Translations under genes and position numbers: made by a program
In this document: positions 24,599-32,851 of the stretch, piece after piece
How the letters are laid out: each line of letters starts with the position of its first letter
Numbering within the stretch: the first letter of the stretch is position 1
Notes under the pieces: model-generated
The model's input: the letters and a program-made list of their open reading frames with translations, nothing else
What the model was told of the DNA's origin: nothing
Databases searched by the model: none
NCBI GenBank assembly: GCA_019117085.1
Contig: DXAJ01000001.1
Span: forward strand, 1 to 36,601
DNA length: 36,601 bases
From: Candidatus Gallimonas gallistercoris
GTDB lineage: Bacteria; Bacillota; Clostridia; Christensenellales; Borkfalkiaceae
Direction of reading: 5' to 3'

Positions 24599-26659
24599 TT
24601 ACGCTTTTGCCTGCTGAACGGCTTGCAGCACGCTCTCGGGCGCCTGCTCGTAGCGGGCGAAGGTCTCCGAGAAGCGGCCCCTGCCCTGCGTCATCGAGCG
24701 CAGCGCCGTCGCATACGTCAAAAGTTCGCCCTTGGGCGCTTCCGCCGTGACGATCTGCATGTCGTCCTGCGTGTCCATGCCGAGGATGCGGCCGCGGCGC
24801 TTGTTGAGATCGCCCATCACGTCGCCCACGAACTGTTCGGGCACGGCGATCCTGAGCCTCGAAAGCGGTTCGAGGAGGACGGGCGAAGCGTTTTTGAGCC
24901 CTTCCTTGAAGGCGAGCTCGGCAGCCGCCTTGAACGCCGCTTCCGAAGAGTCGACGTCGTGATAGCTTCCGTCATAGAGGACGGCTTTGAGGCGGATGAC
25001 GGGATAGCCCGCGAGCACGCCGTGGGGCAGGCACTCCACGAGCCCCTTCTCGACGGCGGGGATGTATTGTTTGGGCACCGTGCCGCCCACGACTTCTTCC
25101 GCAAACTCGAAGTCCCTCTCGCAGGGTTCGAAGCGGATCTTGCAGTGACCGTACTGGCCGTGGCCGCCCGTCTGCTTCTTGTATTTTCCTTCCGCGTTGG
25201 CGACTTTGCGGATGGTCTCTTTATAGGCGATGGCGGGGGTGCGGAAGTCTGCCTCCGCGCCGAATTTCGCTTTCAGCTTCTTGTTGATGACGTCAAGATG
25301 CACTTCGCCCTGGCCGCCCGCGAGCGTTTCGCCCGTGTCGTGGTCCTTGACGACGACGAAGCTCTTGTCTTCCTCCGCAAGGCGTGCAAGACCCGAGAAC
25401 ACCTTGTCTTCCGTGCCGCGCACTTTGGCGTAGACCGCCATATAGAGCACGGGGTGGGGGAAGGGGATGGGGTCGAAGCGGACGGGGGAAGCGGGATCGC
25501 ACAGCGTGTCGCACGTGCCCGTGTTTTGCAGCTTGTTGACGGCGCCGATGTCGCCCGCGCGCAGCTCGGTGACGGGCGTCTGCTTCTTGCCGCAGACGAG
25601 GTAGATGGTGTTGATGCGCTCCTCGGTGTTCGTGTTGGGGTTGAGGACGGTCATGCCCGTCTTCAAAACGCCGCGGCACACGCGGAGATAATTGAGCTTG
25701 CCCACGAAGGGGTCGACCGCCGTCTTGAAGACCTGCGCCGCGAAGGGGGCGTCCTCATCGCAGGTGATGCCGATGACGGAATCTTTTTCAAGGTCGGTGG
25801 CGGGCACTTCGGCGCGCTCGGCAGCCTCGGGCAGGTACTTCACGATCTCGTTCATCAGGTTGATGACGCCCTTGTTTTGCAGGGCGCTGCCCGCCATGAC
25901 GGGGATGACGTTGATGTTGTAGATGCCCTTGCGGATGCCGTGGATGATGTCCTCGCGCGAGAGCTGGCCGTCCTCGAAGTACTTTTCGAGCAGCACGTCG
26001 TCGTTCTCGGCGGCGGCTTCCGTCAAGGAAAGGCGCATCTCGTCGAAGTCGCGGCGGTACGCGTCGGGGACCGTGATCTCTTCGGGTCCCGTGTTGGTGA
26101 AGCGGTACGCCTTTTCGGTGAGGGCGTTGACGTTGCCCGTCATCTTGTTGCCTTCCATCATGGGGATCTGGATGGGCGCTATTTTATTCTTATACTTTTC
26201 TTGCAGCGCGCGGACGGTACCGTAGTAGTCGGCGTTGTCCTTATCCATGCCGTTGATGAAGATGATGATGGGCTTTTTCGCCCTTAAACACTGGTTGATC
26301 GCCTTCTCGGCGCCGACGGTGAGCGTGCCGTTCGCGCCCATGACGACGATCGCCGCGCCGCAGGCGCGCATCGCCTCGTTGACTTCGCCCTCAAAATCGT
26401 AAAAGCCGGGGCAGTCTAAAAGGTTGATCTTGACGTCCTTCCACGTCGTGTAGGCGGCGGAAAGGGAAACGGACATCTTGCGTGCGATCTCCTGTTCGTC
26501 GAAGTCGGAAACGGTGGTGCCTGTATCCACCCTGCCCATGCGCTCGATGGCGCCCCCGTTGAAGAGGATGGCTTCGCAGAGGGTGGTCTTGCCCTCGCCG
26601 CTGTGGCCGACGATGGCGATGTTGCGGATATTTTTTGCAGATACGCTCATGGGTATCAT
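24599..26659 (-). CDS. Elongation factor G-like translational GTPase paralog
   Basis: 686 aa; GHSGEGKTTL, DCPGFYDFEGEV, FINGMDKD; C-terminal domain IV/V like EF-G. Confidence 0.92.
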   Translation of the reverse strand: MIPMSVSAKNIRNIAIVGHSGEGKTTLCEAILFNGGAIERMGRVDTGTTVSDFDEQEIARKMSVSLSAAYTTWKDVKINLLDCPGFYDFEGEVNEAMRACGAAIVVMGANGTLTVGAEKAINQCLRAKKPIIIFINGMDKDNADYYGTVRALQEKYKNKIAPIQIPMMEGNKMTGNVNALTEKAYRFTNTGPEEITVPDAYRRDFDEMRLSLTEAAAENDDVLLEKYFEDGQLSREDIIHGIRKGIYNINVIPVMAGSALQNKGVINLMNEIVKYLPEAAERAEVPATDLEKDSVIGITCDEDAPFAAQVFKTAVDPFVGKLNYLRVCRGVLKTGMTVLNPNTNTEERINTIYLVCGKKQTPVTELRAGDIGAVNKLQNTGTCDTLCDPASPVRFDPIPFPHPVLYMAVYAKVRGTEDKVFSGLARLAEEDKSFVVVKDHDTGETLAGGQGEVHLDVINKKLKAKFGAEADFRTPAIAYKETIRKVANAEGKYKKQTGGHGQYGHCKIRFEPCERDFEFAEEVVGGTVPKQYIPAVEKGLVECLPHGVLAGYPVIRLKAVLYDGSYHDVDSSEAAFKAAAELAFKEGLKNASPVLLEPLSRLRIAVPEQFVGDVMGDLNKRRGRILGMDTQDDMQIVTAEAPKGELLTYATALRSMTQGRGRFSETFARYEQAPESVLQAVQQAKA

Positions 26660-26819
26660 CTCCTTGTGAATGATTCGGCGGGCTCCGCTCGGCGGAACGC
26701 CGTCTATTCCATTATACCTTACTTTTCGGAAAAATCAAGAGGGATAGGAAAAATAATTTCCCCCTCTGTGAGATTTTTGCAGAAAAATGCCCAAAATCTA
26801 TCGATTTGCAGCGCCGCTC

Positions 26820-26848
26820 TTGACAATTTAGGCGCCGTGCCCTATAAT
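26820..26848 (+). promoter_or_regulatory. Consensus-like sigma-A promoter for the lipoprotein gene
   Basis: TTGACA-N17-TATAAT. Confidence 0.8.
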
Positions 26849-26908
26849 GAAGGCAGTATCAAGGCGTGCATCCGCCGAAGGATGCATGAAAAAGGAAGGA
26901 GAACGCTT

Positions 26909-28135
26909 GTGAAGGGTCGTGGCGCGATTTTCATCTTAGCGGCGCTTTTGTGTCTGCCACTCATGACGGGGTGCGAAGAGGAAGAGCATGTCCATGCGCC
27001 CCGCTATGTCGAAGGGCGCGAAGCGACCTGCACCGAAGCGGGCTATGCGGGGTATTGGGAATGCGCCCTCTGCGGCGCGCGCTTTTCGGACGAAGCGGGC
27101 AAGCAGCCCGCCGAGATAGAGACGATCCCCGCGCTCGGTCACAATACGGTCAGCGAAGAGGTGAAGCCCGCGGGGTGCGAAGAGGAAGGGCTCCTTGTCA
27201 CGCGCTGTCTGCGCTGCGGGGCGGAAGAGGAGAGCGTTTTGCCCGAAACGGGGCATCTTTACGGCGCGTGGGAGCAAACGCTCGCTCCCTCCTGCGACAG
27301 GGAGGGGAAAGAGGCGCACATCTGCGCTTACTGCGGCGCGTCCGAAACGCGCGCCCTGCCCGCCCTTGCGCACGAATTCGGCACGGACAACGTCTGCAAA
27401 ACGTGTTCCTATCGCTGCGTTTCGAGCGAGGGGCTCGCCTTTACGCCCGTTTCGGGGGAGGGCGGCGCCGTGCGCGGCTACGCCGTCTCGTTGGGAACGG
27501 CAAAGGCGGCTCACATTATCGTCGCGCCCTATCACGAGGGGCTTCCCGTCGTCGCCGTCGCGGAAGAGGGCTTCCGCGACTGCATCACGCTCACCCGGTT
27601 CACCTGCTACGCGCCCCTTGCCGAAGTGGGGGCGGAAGCCTTCCGCGGCTGCGCGGCGCTTTCGGAAACAGAGCTTCCCGACAGCGTGGAAGAGGTGGGG
27701 GAGATGGCGTTTTACGGCTGCGGCAATGTGACGTCGCTCTCCCTCGGCAGCGGCGTGAAGTCCATCGGGAAGAACGCATTTTACGGGCTTTCTTCGCTCG
27801 AAAGCATCACCGTGAGCGAGCAAAACTCCGTCTATTCGGGCGAGGGGAACTGCCTCGTCGAAAAAGCGACGGGCACCCTCCTTTTGGGGAGCGCGCAAAG
27901 CGTCATCCCCGACGACGTCAAAAAGATCGGCGACAACGCCTTTTTGAACAACGAAGCCATCCGCGAGATCGCGCTGCCGAAGGGCGTCACGCGCATCGGG
28001 ACGGCGGCGTTCAACGGCTGCAAGGGGCTCACGTCCCTGACCTTCCTCGGCACGCAAGAGGAATGGGAACGTGTCGAAAAAGGGGACGGCTGGTGCGACT
28101 ACGCCCCCTTCGGCGAAGTTCGGTTCGCGGAGTGA
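26909..28135 (+). CDS. Lipoprotein with CxxC ribbon-like repeats and BspA-type leucine-rich repeats
   Basis: GTG start after AAGGAAGGAG; LPLMTGCEEEE lipobox; repeated ...CxxCG...LPALGH units; LRR_5 units (FYGCGNVTSLSLGSGVKSIGKNAFYG). Confidence 0.85.
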   Translation: MKGRGAIFILAALLCLPLMTGCEEEEHVHAPRYVEGREATCTEAGYAGYWECALCGARFSDEAGKQPAEIETIPALGHNTVSEEVKPAGCEEEGLLVTRCLRCGAEEESVLPETGHLYGAWEQTLAPSCDREGKEAHICAYCGASETRALPALAHEFGTDNVCKTCSYRCVSSEGLAFTPVSGEGGAVRGYAVSLGTAKAAHIIVAPYHEGLPVVAVAEEGFRDCITLTRFTCYAPLAEVGAEAFRGCAALSETELPDSVEEVGEMAFYGCGNVTSLSLGSGVKSIGKNAFYGLSSLESITVSEQNSVYSGEGNCLVEKATGTLLLGSAQSVIPDDVKKIGDNAFLNNEAIREIALPKGVTRIGTAAFNGCKGLTSLTFLGTQEEWERVEKGDGWCDYAPFGEVRFAE

Positions 28136-28239
28136 ACGCGGCGCCTCGCATGCTTGCCCGTTCATACCTTGCGGCGCGCGTCGCGGGTTCCCTGCGGCAT
28201 CCCGAGGCTCCCTGCGGCACCCTGCTTCCGCCGTATTCC

Positions 28240-28285
28240 CCAAAACAAGCAAAAAGATAAGACGGACTCAATTGTCCGTCTTTTT
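28240..28285. terminator. Bidirectional terminator overlapping the 3' end of the PP-loop gene
   Basis: AAGCAAAAAGA...GACGGAC-TCAATT-GTCCGTC-TTTTTGCTT. Confidence 0.65.
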
Positions 28286-29116
28286 GCTTGCGTAAAGTTC
28301 GTCGAAGGAATATTTCTTCCCGCCCGCTTTGAGCCCCGGGAAGGTATCGAGACACACGGCGTGGAGGGCGGTGAAGAGGTTGTCCTCGATCTGCGCGTCC
28401 TCGCGTTTGAGCGCGTTCACGAGCTCTTTTATTTCCTGCCGTTTGGAGCAGCCCTCTTCCGCTTCGGTGCGCGCCGTCACGCGGCAGGCGCAGCGGATGA
28501 ATTCGAGCCCGTTGTAGCGCGCCCAGGCGATGATGTCGTCCTCCTTGATGCAGTATAAGGGGCGGATGAGCTCCATGCCCTCGAAGTTTTGGCTCCTGAT
28601 CTTCGGCATCATGCCCTGCAATTGCGCGCCGTAGAACATGCCGATGAGCGTCGTTTCGATGACGTCGTTGAGGTGATGCCCGAGCGCGATTTTATTGCAG
28701 CCGAGCTCTCTTGCCTTGGCGTAGAGGTGCCCCCGCCGCATGCGTGCGCAGAGGTAGCAGGGCGATTTTTCCACGCTGTCGGCGGCGGCGAAAATTTCCG
28801 AAGAGAACATCATGAGGGGGAGTTCCAGCGTCTTCGCGTTTTCGAGGATGCGCGCGCGGTTCTCGTCGTTGTAGCCGGGGTCCATCGCAAGGAAGACGAG
28901 CTCGAAGTTTTGCTCGCCGTACCGCTTTAAAAGCTCCATGAGCTTGGCGAGCAGCATGCTGTCCTTCCCGCCCGAGATGCACACGGCGATCTTATCGCCC
29001 TCCTCGATGAGCGAATAGCGCTTGACCGCCTCGATGAAGGGGTTGAAGAGGACTTTTCTGAATTTTTTGACGATGCTGCGTTCGATCTCTTGGCAGCGGG
29101 AGAGCGGTCTTGCCAT
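28268..29116 (-). CDS. PP-loop ATPase, TtcA-like tRNA 2-thiocytidine biosynthesis protein
   Basis: AVCISGGKDSMLL PP-loop, CYLCARMRRG, GHHLNDVIET. Confidence 0.88.
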   Translation of the reverse strand: MARPLSRCQEIERSIVKKFRKVLFNPFIEAVKRYSLIEEGDKIAVCISGGKDSMLLAKLMELLKRYGEQNFELVFLAMDPGYNDENRARILENAKTLELPLMMFSSEIFAAADSVEKSPCYLCARMRRGHLYAKARELGCNKIALGHHLNDVIETTLIGMFYGAQLQGMMPKIRSQNFEGMELIRPLYCIKEDDIIAWARYNGLEFIRCACRVTARTEAEEGCSKRQEIKELVNALKREDAQIEDNLFTALHAVCLDTFPGLKAGGKKYSFDELYASKKTDN

Positions 29117-29374
29117 AACGCGAAAAGGATAGCGTATTTTGCGGAAAATGTCAATTTATTTTGCGGGGAGGGCGTGCCGCGCTTGCTTTTTGCCGCGCGC
29201 GGTGCTATACTTTCCACGGTCGCGAAAAGCATTCATCGGCTGAATACTTTGTCGCCCTTGCGCGCAGCTGCGGTCACTTACGTCTCAGTAAGCTCCCTTG
29301 CTGCTTTCACGGGCTCCTCGTCTCAGCCGCGACTGCTTTCCGAAGTAACCCCAAACACAGAAAAGGTCTTTCAA

Positions 29375-30523
29375 ATGGGAACAGCCGATACGCGCGCAAA
29401 GCGCTTTCTGCACATGGCGGGGCATCTCGCCAAAAACAACGTGGTGCTCCTCGTGGCGATCGCCGCCGCGGCAGTCACCTGCTTTTTCGTCCCCTTCGAC
29501 GCGGAGTACGCGGGCTATTTCGATTGGAGCACGCTCGCCTGCCTCTTTTCGACGCTCGCCGTCGTCGCGGCGTTCAAAAATATCCGCTTCTTCGTGTGGC
29601 TTGCCGACATCATCGTGCGCCGCTTCAAGAATATGCGCAATATTGCCTTAGCGCTCGTCTTTGTCACCTTCTTCGGTTCGATGGTGATGGCGAACGACAT
29701 GGCGCTCGTCACCTTCCTGCCCCTCGGCTATTTTGTGCTCGATTCGTGCGGCAACAAGAAGCAGACGGCGTTCGTCTTCATCATGCAGAACATCGCGGCG
29801 AATCTGGGCGGCATGCTCACCCCCTTCGGCAACCCGCAGAACCTCTATCTTTACTCCTATTTCTCCATCCCCACGGGCGAGTTCTTCGCCATCATGGCGA
29901 TCCCCTTTGCCGCGGCGTTTTTCATGATCCTCGGCATCTGCCTCTTTGTCAAGCCCGAGCCCGCAGACCTAAAAGGCGTGCCGCAGAAGACACCCTCCGT
30001 CTGGCGCTCCGTCGTCTACGGGCTCCTGTTCGCGCTCTCTCTTCTCATCGTCTTTCGCGTCTTTCCCTACTATTGGGGGCTCGCCGCCGTCGTTTTGGCG
30101 CTTCTCGTCCTCGACCCCCGCGCTCTTGTCCACGTCGACTATTCCCTTCTTCTCACCTTCTGCGCTTTCTTCGTGTTCTCGGGCAACCTTGCGCGCATCC
30201 CCGCCGTCGAGGAGACGTTGGGCGCGCTCGTCGAAAAAGACCCGCTCGCCGTCGGCGTCCTTTCCTGCCAGGTCATCTCCAACGTGCCTTCCTCGGTGCT
30301 CCTTTCCAAGTTTACGGAAAATTATCCCGCCCTCCTCATCGCGGTGAACGCGGGCGGGCTGGGCACGCCGATTGCGTCGCTCGCGAGCCTCATCACCCTC
30401 AACACCTATCGCCGCATGATGCCCGGCGAGACGGGGAAGTATATCGTCAAATTTCTGATCTATAACTTTGCGTTCCTTCTCGTCCTCGTCGGCGTGGGCT
30501 ATCTGACCTTGCTGCTGTTTTAA
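29375..30523 (+). CDS. ArsB/NhaD/citrate-type ion transporter superfamily permease
   Basis: Polytopic; MANDMALVTFLPLG, QNIAANLGGMLTPFGNPQNLYLYS, NVPSSVLLSKFTENYPALLIAVNAGGLGTPIASLAS. Confidence 0.85.
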   Translation: MGTADTRAKRFLHMAGHLAKNNVVLLVAIAAAAVTCFFVPFDAEYAGYFDWSTLACLFSTLAVVAAFKNIRFFVWLADIIVRRFKNMRNIALALVFVTFFGSMVMANDMALVTFLPLGYFVLDSCGNKKQTAFVFIMQNIAANLGGMLTPFGNPQNLYLYSYFSIPTGEFFAIMAIPFAAAFFMILGICLFVKPEPADLKGVPQKTPSVWRSVVYGLLFALSLLIVFRVFPYYWGLAAVVLALLVLDPRALVHVDYSLLLTFCAFFVFSGNLARIPAVEETLGALVEKDPLAVGVLSCQVISNVPSSVLLSKFTENYPALLIAVNAGGLGTPIASLASLITLNTYRRMMPGETGKYIVKFLIYNFAFLLVLVGVGYLTLLLF

Positions 30524-30538
30524 GGAAATTTGAAATAA

Positions 30539-30575
30539 GGGCGGCGCCCGCGGCTCAAAGCCGCGGGCGCCGCCC
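30539..30575. terminator. 17-bp GC-rich hairpin between convergent genes
   Basis: GGGCGGCGCCCGCGGCT-CAA-AGCCGCGGGCGCCGCCC. Confidence 0.65.
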
Positions 30576-30619
30576 TTTCAACAAAAAGCGCAGGCTCCCG
30601 CCCGCGCTTTTTGATTGCC

Positions 30620-32665
30620 TTATTGCTGTGTTTGCACTTCTGCCGCGCCTGCTTGCTCTTTCTGCGGCGTGTCGGCTTGAGGGAAGAGCGCACGCTCTTT
30701 CTCCTTTACGAAGGCGGCGAGGGTTTCGGCGGCAGTTTCCAAGCCCTTAGAGGAGTCGAGTACGAGGTCGTAGTTCTGAGGGTCGCCCCAGCGCTTGCCC
30801 GAAAGGTGGCGGTAGTACCCCGCGCGCGCCTTGTCCGAATGGCGCAGGTTGCGCTTCGCCTCCTGTAAGGTGTCGCCGTACACCTCTCTGACGCGCGAGA
30901 TGCGGAACTCCTCGGGCGCGCCGATGAACACTTTGACGACGTTGGGAAAATCTCTCAGCACATGGTCGGCGGCGCGGCCCACGATGACGCAGCTCCCTTC
31001 TTCGGCGATCTTGCGGATGATCTTGTCCTGCGCGAGCATGGCGCGGCGCACGGCGTGCGAAGAAAGGTACAGCCCGCGCAATACGTCGGGGGAATTTTTG
31101 TGGATGTTGGAGATGAAGTCTCTGTCCAGCCCGCTCTCGTGCGCGGCGAGGGCGATCATCTCCTTGTAGTAGAAGGGGATGCCGAGCTTTTTTGCCGCCA
31201 TTTTACCGATCTGCTTGCCCGAAGAGCCGTGCTGCCGCGCGATGGTGACGATGACGCCCGGCTTCGAGGGTTTGAGCGCGAGCTCTCCCGCCTCTAAAAG
31301 GGGCGGCTGCCCCGCCGAGCGCACATAGTCGCAGCCGAGGAATTGTTTGTAGCAGACAAGCCCGACGATGGTCGTCACGATTTCGGTGACGGGGTAGGTC
31401 ATCCAGAACATGGTGAGCCCGAAGCGCGAGAAAAGGTACCCGAGCGGCACGAAGCAGACGACGGTGCGCACCACGGTAAGGAGGGTGCTTTTGAGGCTCG
31501 CGCCCACTGCCTGGAAGAAGGCGGGGAAGATGAGCGAGGTGACGAGGGGCAAAAAGCTCGCGCCCGTGAAGCGGAACCCGACGGTGCCGATGCGGATGAC
31601 TTCGGGGTCGGAGGTGAAGACGGAGAGCATCTGAGCAGGGAGCGTTTCAAAGACGATAAGCCCCACCGCCATGAAGACGGCGCCGAACAGGACGGACGCC
31701 CACAGCGTCTTTTGGCAGCGGCGGATATCCTTGGCGGCATAGTTGAAGCTGATGACGGGCACGATGCACGTCTGCATGGCGCCCAAGGGGATGAAGAAGA
31801 AGGTCTGCCACTTGTAGTAGAGCCCGAGCGCCGTCACCGCCTGGTCGGAAAATCCCGAAAGGATGAGGTTGAGTCCTAAAATATAGAAGGTGTAAGCCGC
31901 CTGCATGAGGATGTTGGGGATGCCGAGGCGGAAGATGGTGAGCGTGTGGCGGGGGTAGAGCTTGAGGGCGGGGGACTTGCGGAATCCGCCCTTCATGACG
32001 ATGAGAGCGGCGACGATCTGCCCCGCGACGGTCGCGACGGCGGCGCCCGCGATGCCCATCTCGGGGAAGACCCAGACGCCGAAGATGAGTAAGGGGTCGA
32101 GCACGATGTTGACGGCGGCGCCCGCGATCTGCGCGAACATGGGCACCTTCATGTTGCCGACCGCCTGCAAAACCTTCGTCCAGACGCTTTCAAGAAAGAG
32201 CCCGAAGCTTAGCACGCAGGCGATCCTGCCGTAGACGATGACGTCTTCTATGACTGCTTCGGAAGTCGTCGACATCCGCGCATAGGCGGGCATGAGAAGA
32301 TAGCCCAAAAGCGCAAAGAGCGCCCAAAGGACGACGGCGAGCGGCGTGCCCACGCCCGCGTATTCGTCCGCCTCTTCCTTATGCCCCGTGCCGAGCTTTG
32401 CCGCCATCACGGTGTTGATGCCGACGCCCGTTCCCACGGCGAGCGCGATCATCAAAAGCTGCACGGGATAGATGATGGAGAGGGCGGTGAGGCCGGAGTC
32501 CGAATATCTGCCGACGAAGAGGCTGTCGACCACGTTGTAAAGGGCCTGGATGAGCTGCGCCAGCATGACGGGCGGCGCAAGTTTGAATAAGATTTTCCAG
32601 ATCTTTTCCGTCCCGTAGAGGGCGGAAGCGTCGAGGGGTTTTGCTTTGGTGCGGGTGTTCGGCAT
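30620..32665 (-). CDS. MATE family transporter fused to a C-terminal cytidylate-kinase-like domain
   Basis: N-terminal MATE (LAPPVMLAQLIQALYNVVDSLFVGRYSDSGLTALSIIYP); C-terminal VIVTIARQHGSSGKQIGKMAAKKLGIPFYYKEM...SCVIVGRAADHVL. Start set at 32665 because the promoter lies at 32732-32760. Confidence 0.88.
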   Translation of the reverse strand: MPNTRTKAKPLDASALYGTEKIWKILFKLAPPVMLAQLIQALYNVVDSLFVGRYSDSGLTALSIIYPVQLLMIALAVGTGVGINTVMAAKLGTGHKEEADEYAGVGTPLAVVLWALFALLGYLLMPAYARMSTTSEAVIEDVIVYGRIACVLSFGLFLESVWTKVLQAVGNMKVPMFAQIAGAAVNIVLDPLLIFGVWVFPEMGIAGAAVATVAGQIVAALIVMKGGFRKSPALKLYPRHTLTIFRLGIPNILMQAAYTFYILGLNLILSGFSDQAVTALGLYYKWQTFFFIPLGAMQTCIVPVISFNYAAKDIRRCQKTLWASVLFGAVFMAVGLIVFETLPAQMLSVFTSDPEVIRIGTVGFRFTGASFLPLVTSLIFPAFFQAVGASLKSTLLTVVRTVVCFVPLGYLFSRFGLTMFWMTYPVTEIVTTIVGLVCYKQFLGCDYVRSAGQPPLLEAGELALKPSKPGVIVTIARQHGSSGKQIGKMAAKKLGIPFYYKEMIALAAHESGLDRDFISNIHKNSPDVLRGLYLSSHAVRRAMLAQDKIIRKIAEEGSCVIVGRAADHVLRDFPNVVKVFIGAPEEFRISRVREVYGDTLQEAKRNLRHSDKARAGYYRHLSGKRWGDPQNYDLVLDSSKGLETAAETLAAFVKEKERALFPQADTPQKEQAGAAEVQTQQ

Positions 32666-32731
32666 AGTTTTTATCGGCGCGGGGCGGTTTTGGGGCGGTT
32701 CTAATTTGCCCCTTTCCCGCAGCCGAACGAG

Positions 32732-32760
32732 ATTATACGCCGCGATCTGCCGCTTGTCAA
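32732..32760 (-). promoter_or_regulatory. Sigma-A promoter of the MATE-kinase fusion
   Basis: Reverse strand TTGACA-N17-TATAAT. Confidence 0.8.
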
Positions 32761-32813
32761 CCGATTTGAGGGCGGCGGCCGGATGCGGGCGGCGGCCGGG
32801 TAGGGCAGGATAG

Positions 32814-32851
32814 ACCATAAAAAAAGCCCGCAATGGGGCTTTTTTTATGGT
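32814..32851. terminator. 16-bp bidirectional hairpin overlapping the recombinase stop codon
   Basis: ACCATAAAAAAAGCCC-GCAATG-GGGCTTTTTTTATGGT. Confidence 0.75.

Noticed and set aside
24590-26287. 565-aa plus-strand ORF
   Set aside because: Antisense to the EF-G paralog; low-complexity Val/Asp/Gly/His/Arg composition without motifs.
26936-28252. Two overlapping ORFs over 430 aa (both strands) over the lipoprotein gene
   Set aside because: Out-of-frame shadows of a clear lipoprotein CDS that has a promoter and SD.
32666-32833. N-terminal extension of the MATE fusion ORF
   Set aside because: The consensus-like promoter (32732-32760) lies within this extension and the first codons fall in a terminator; start placed at 32665.
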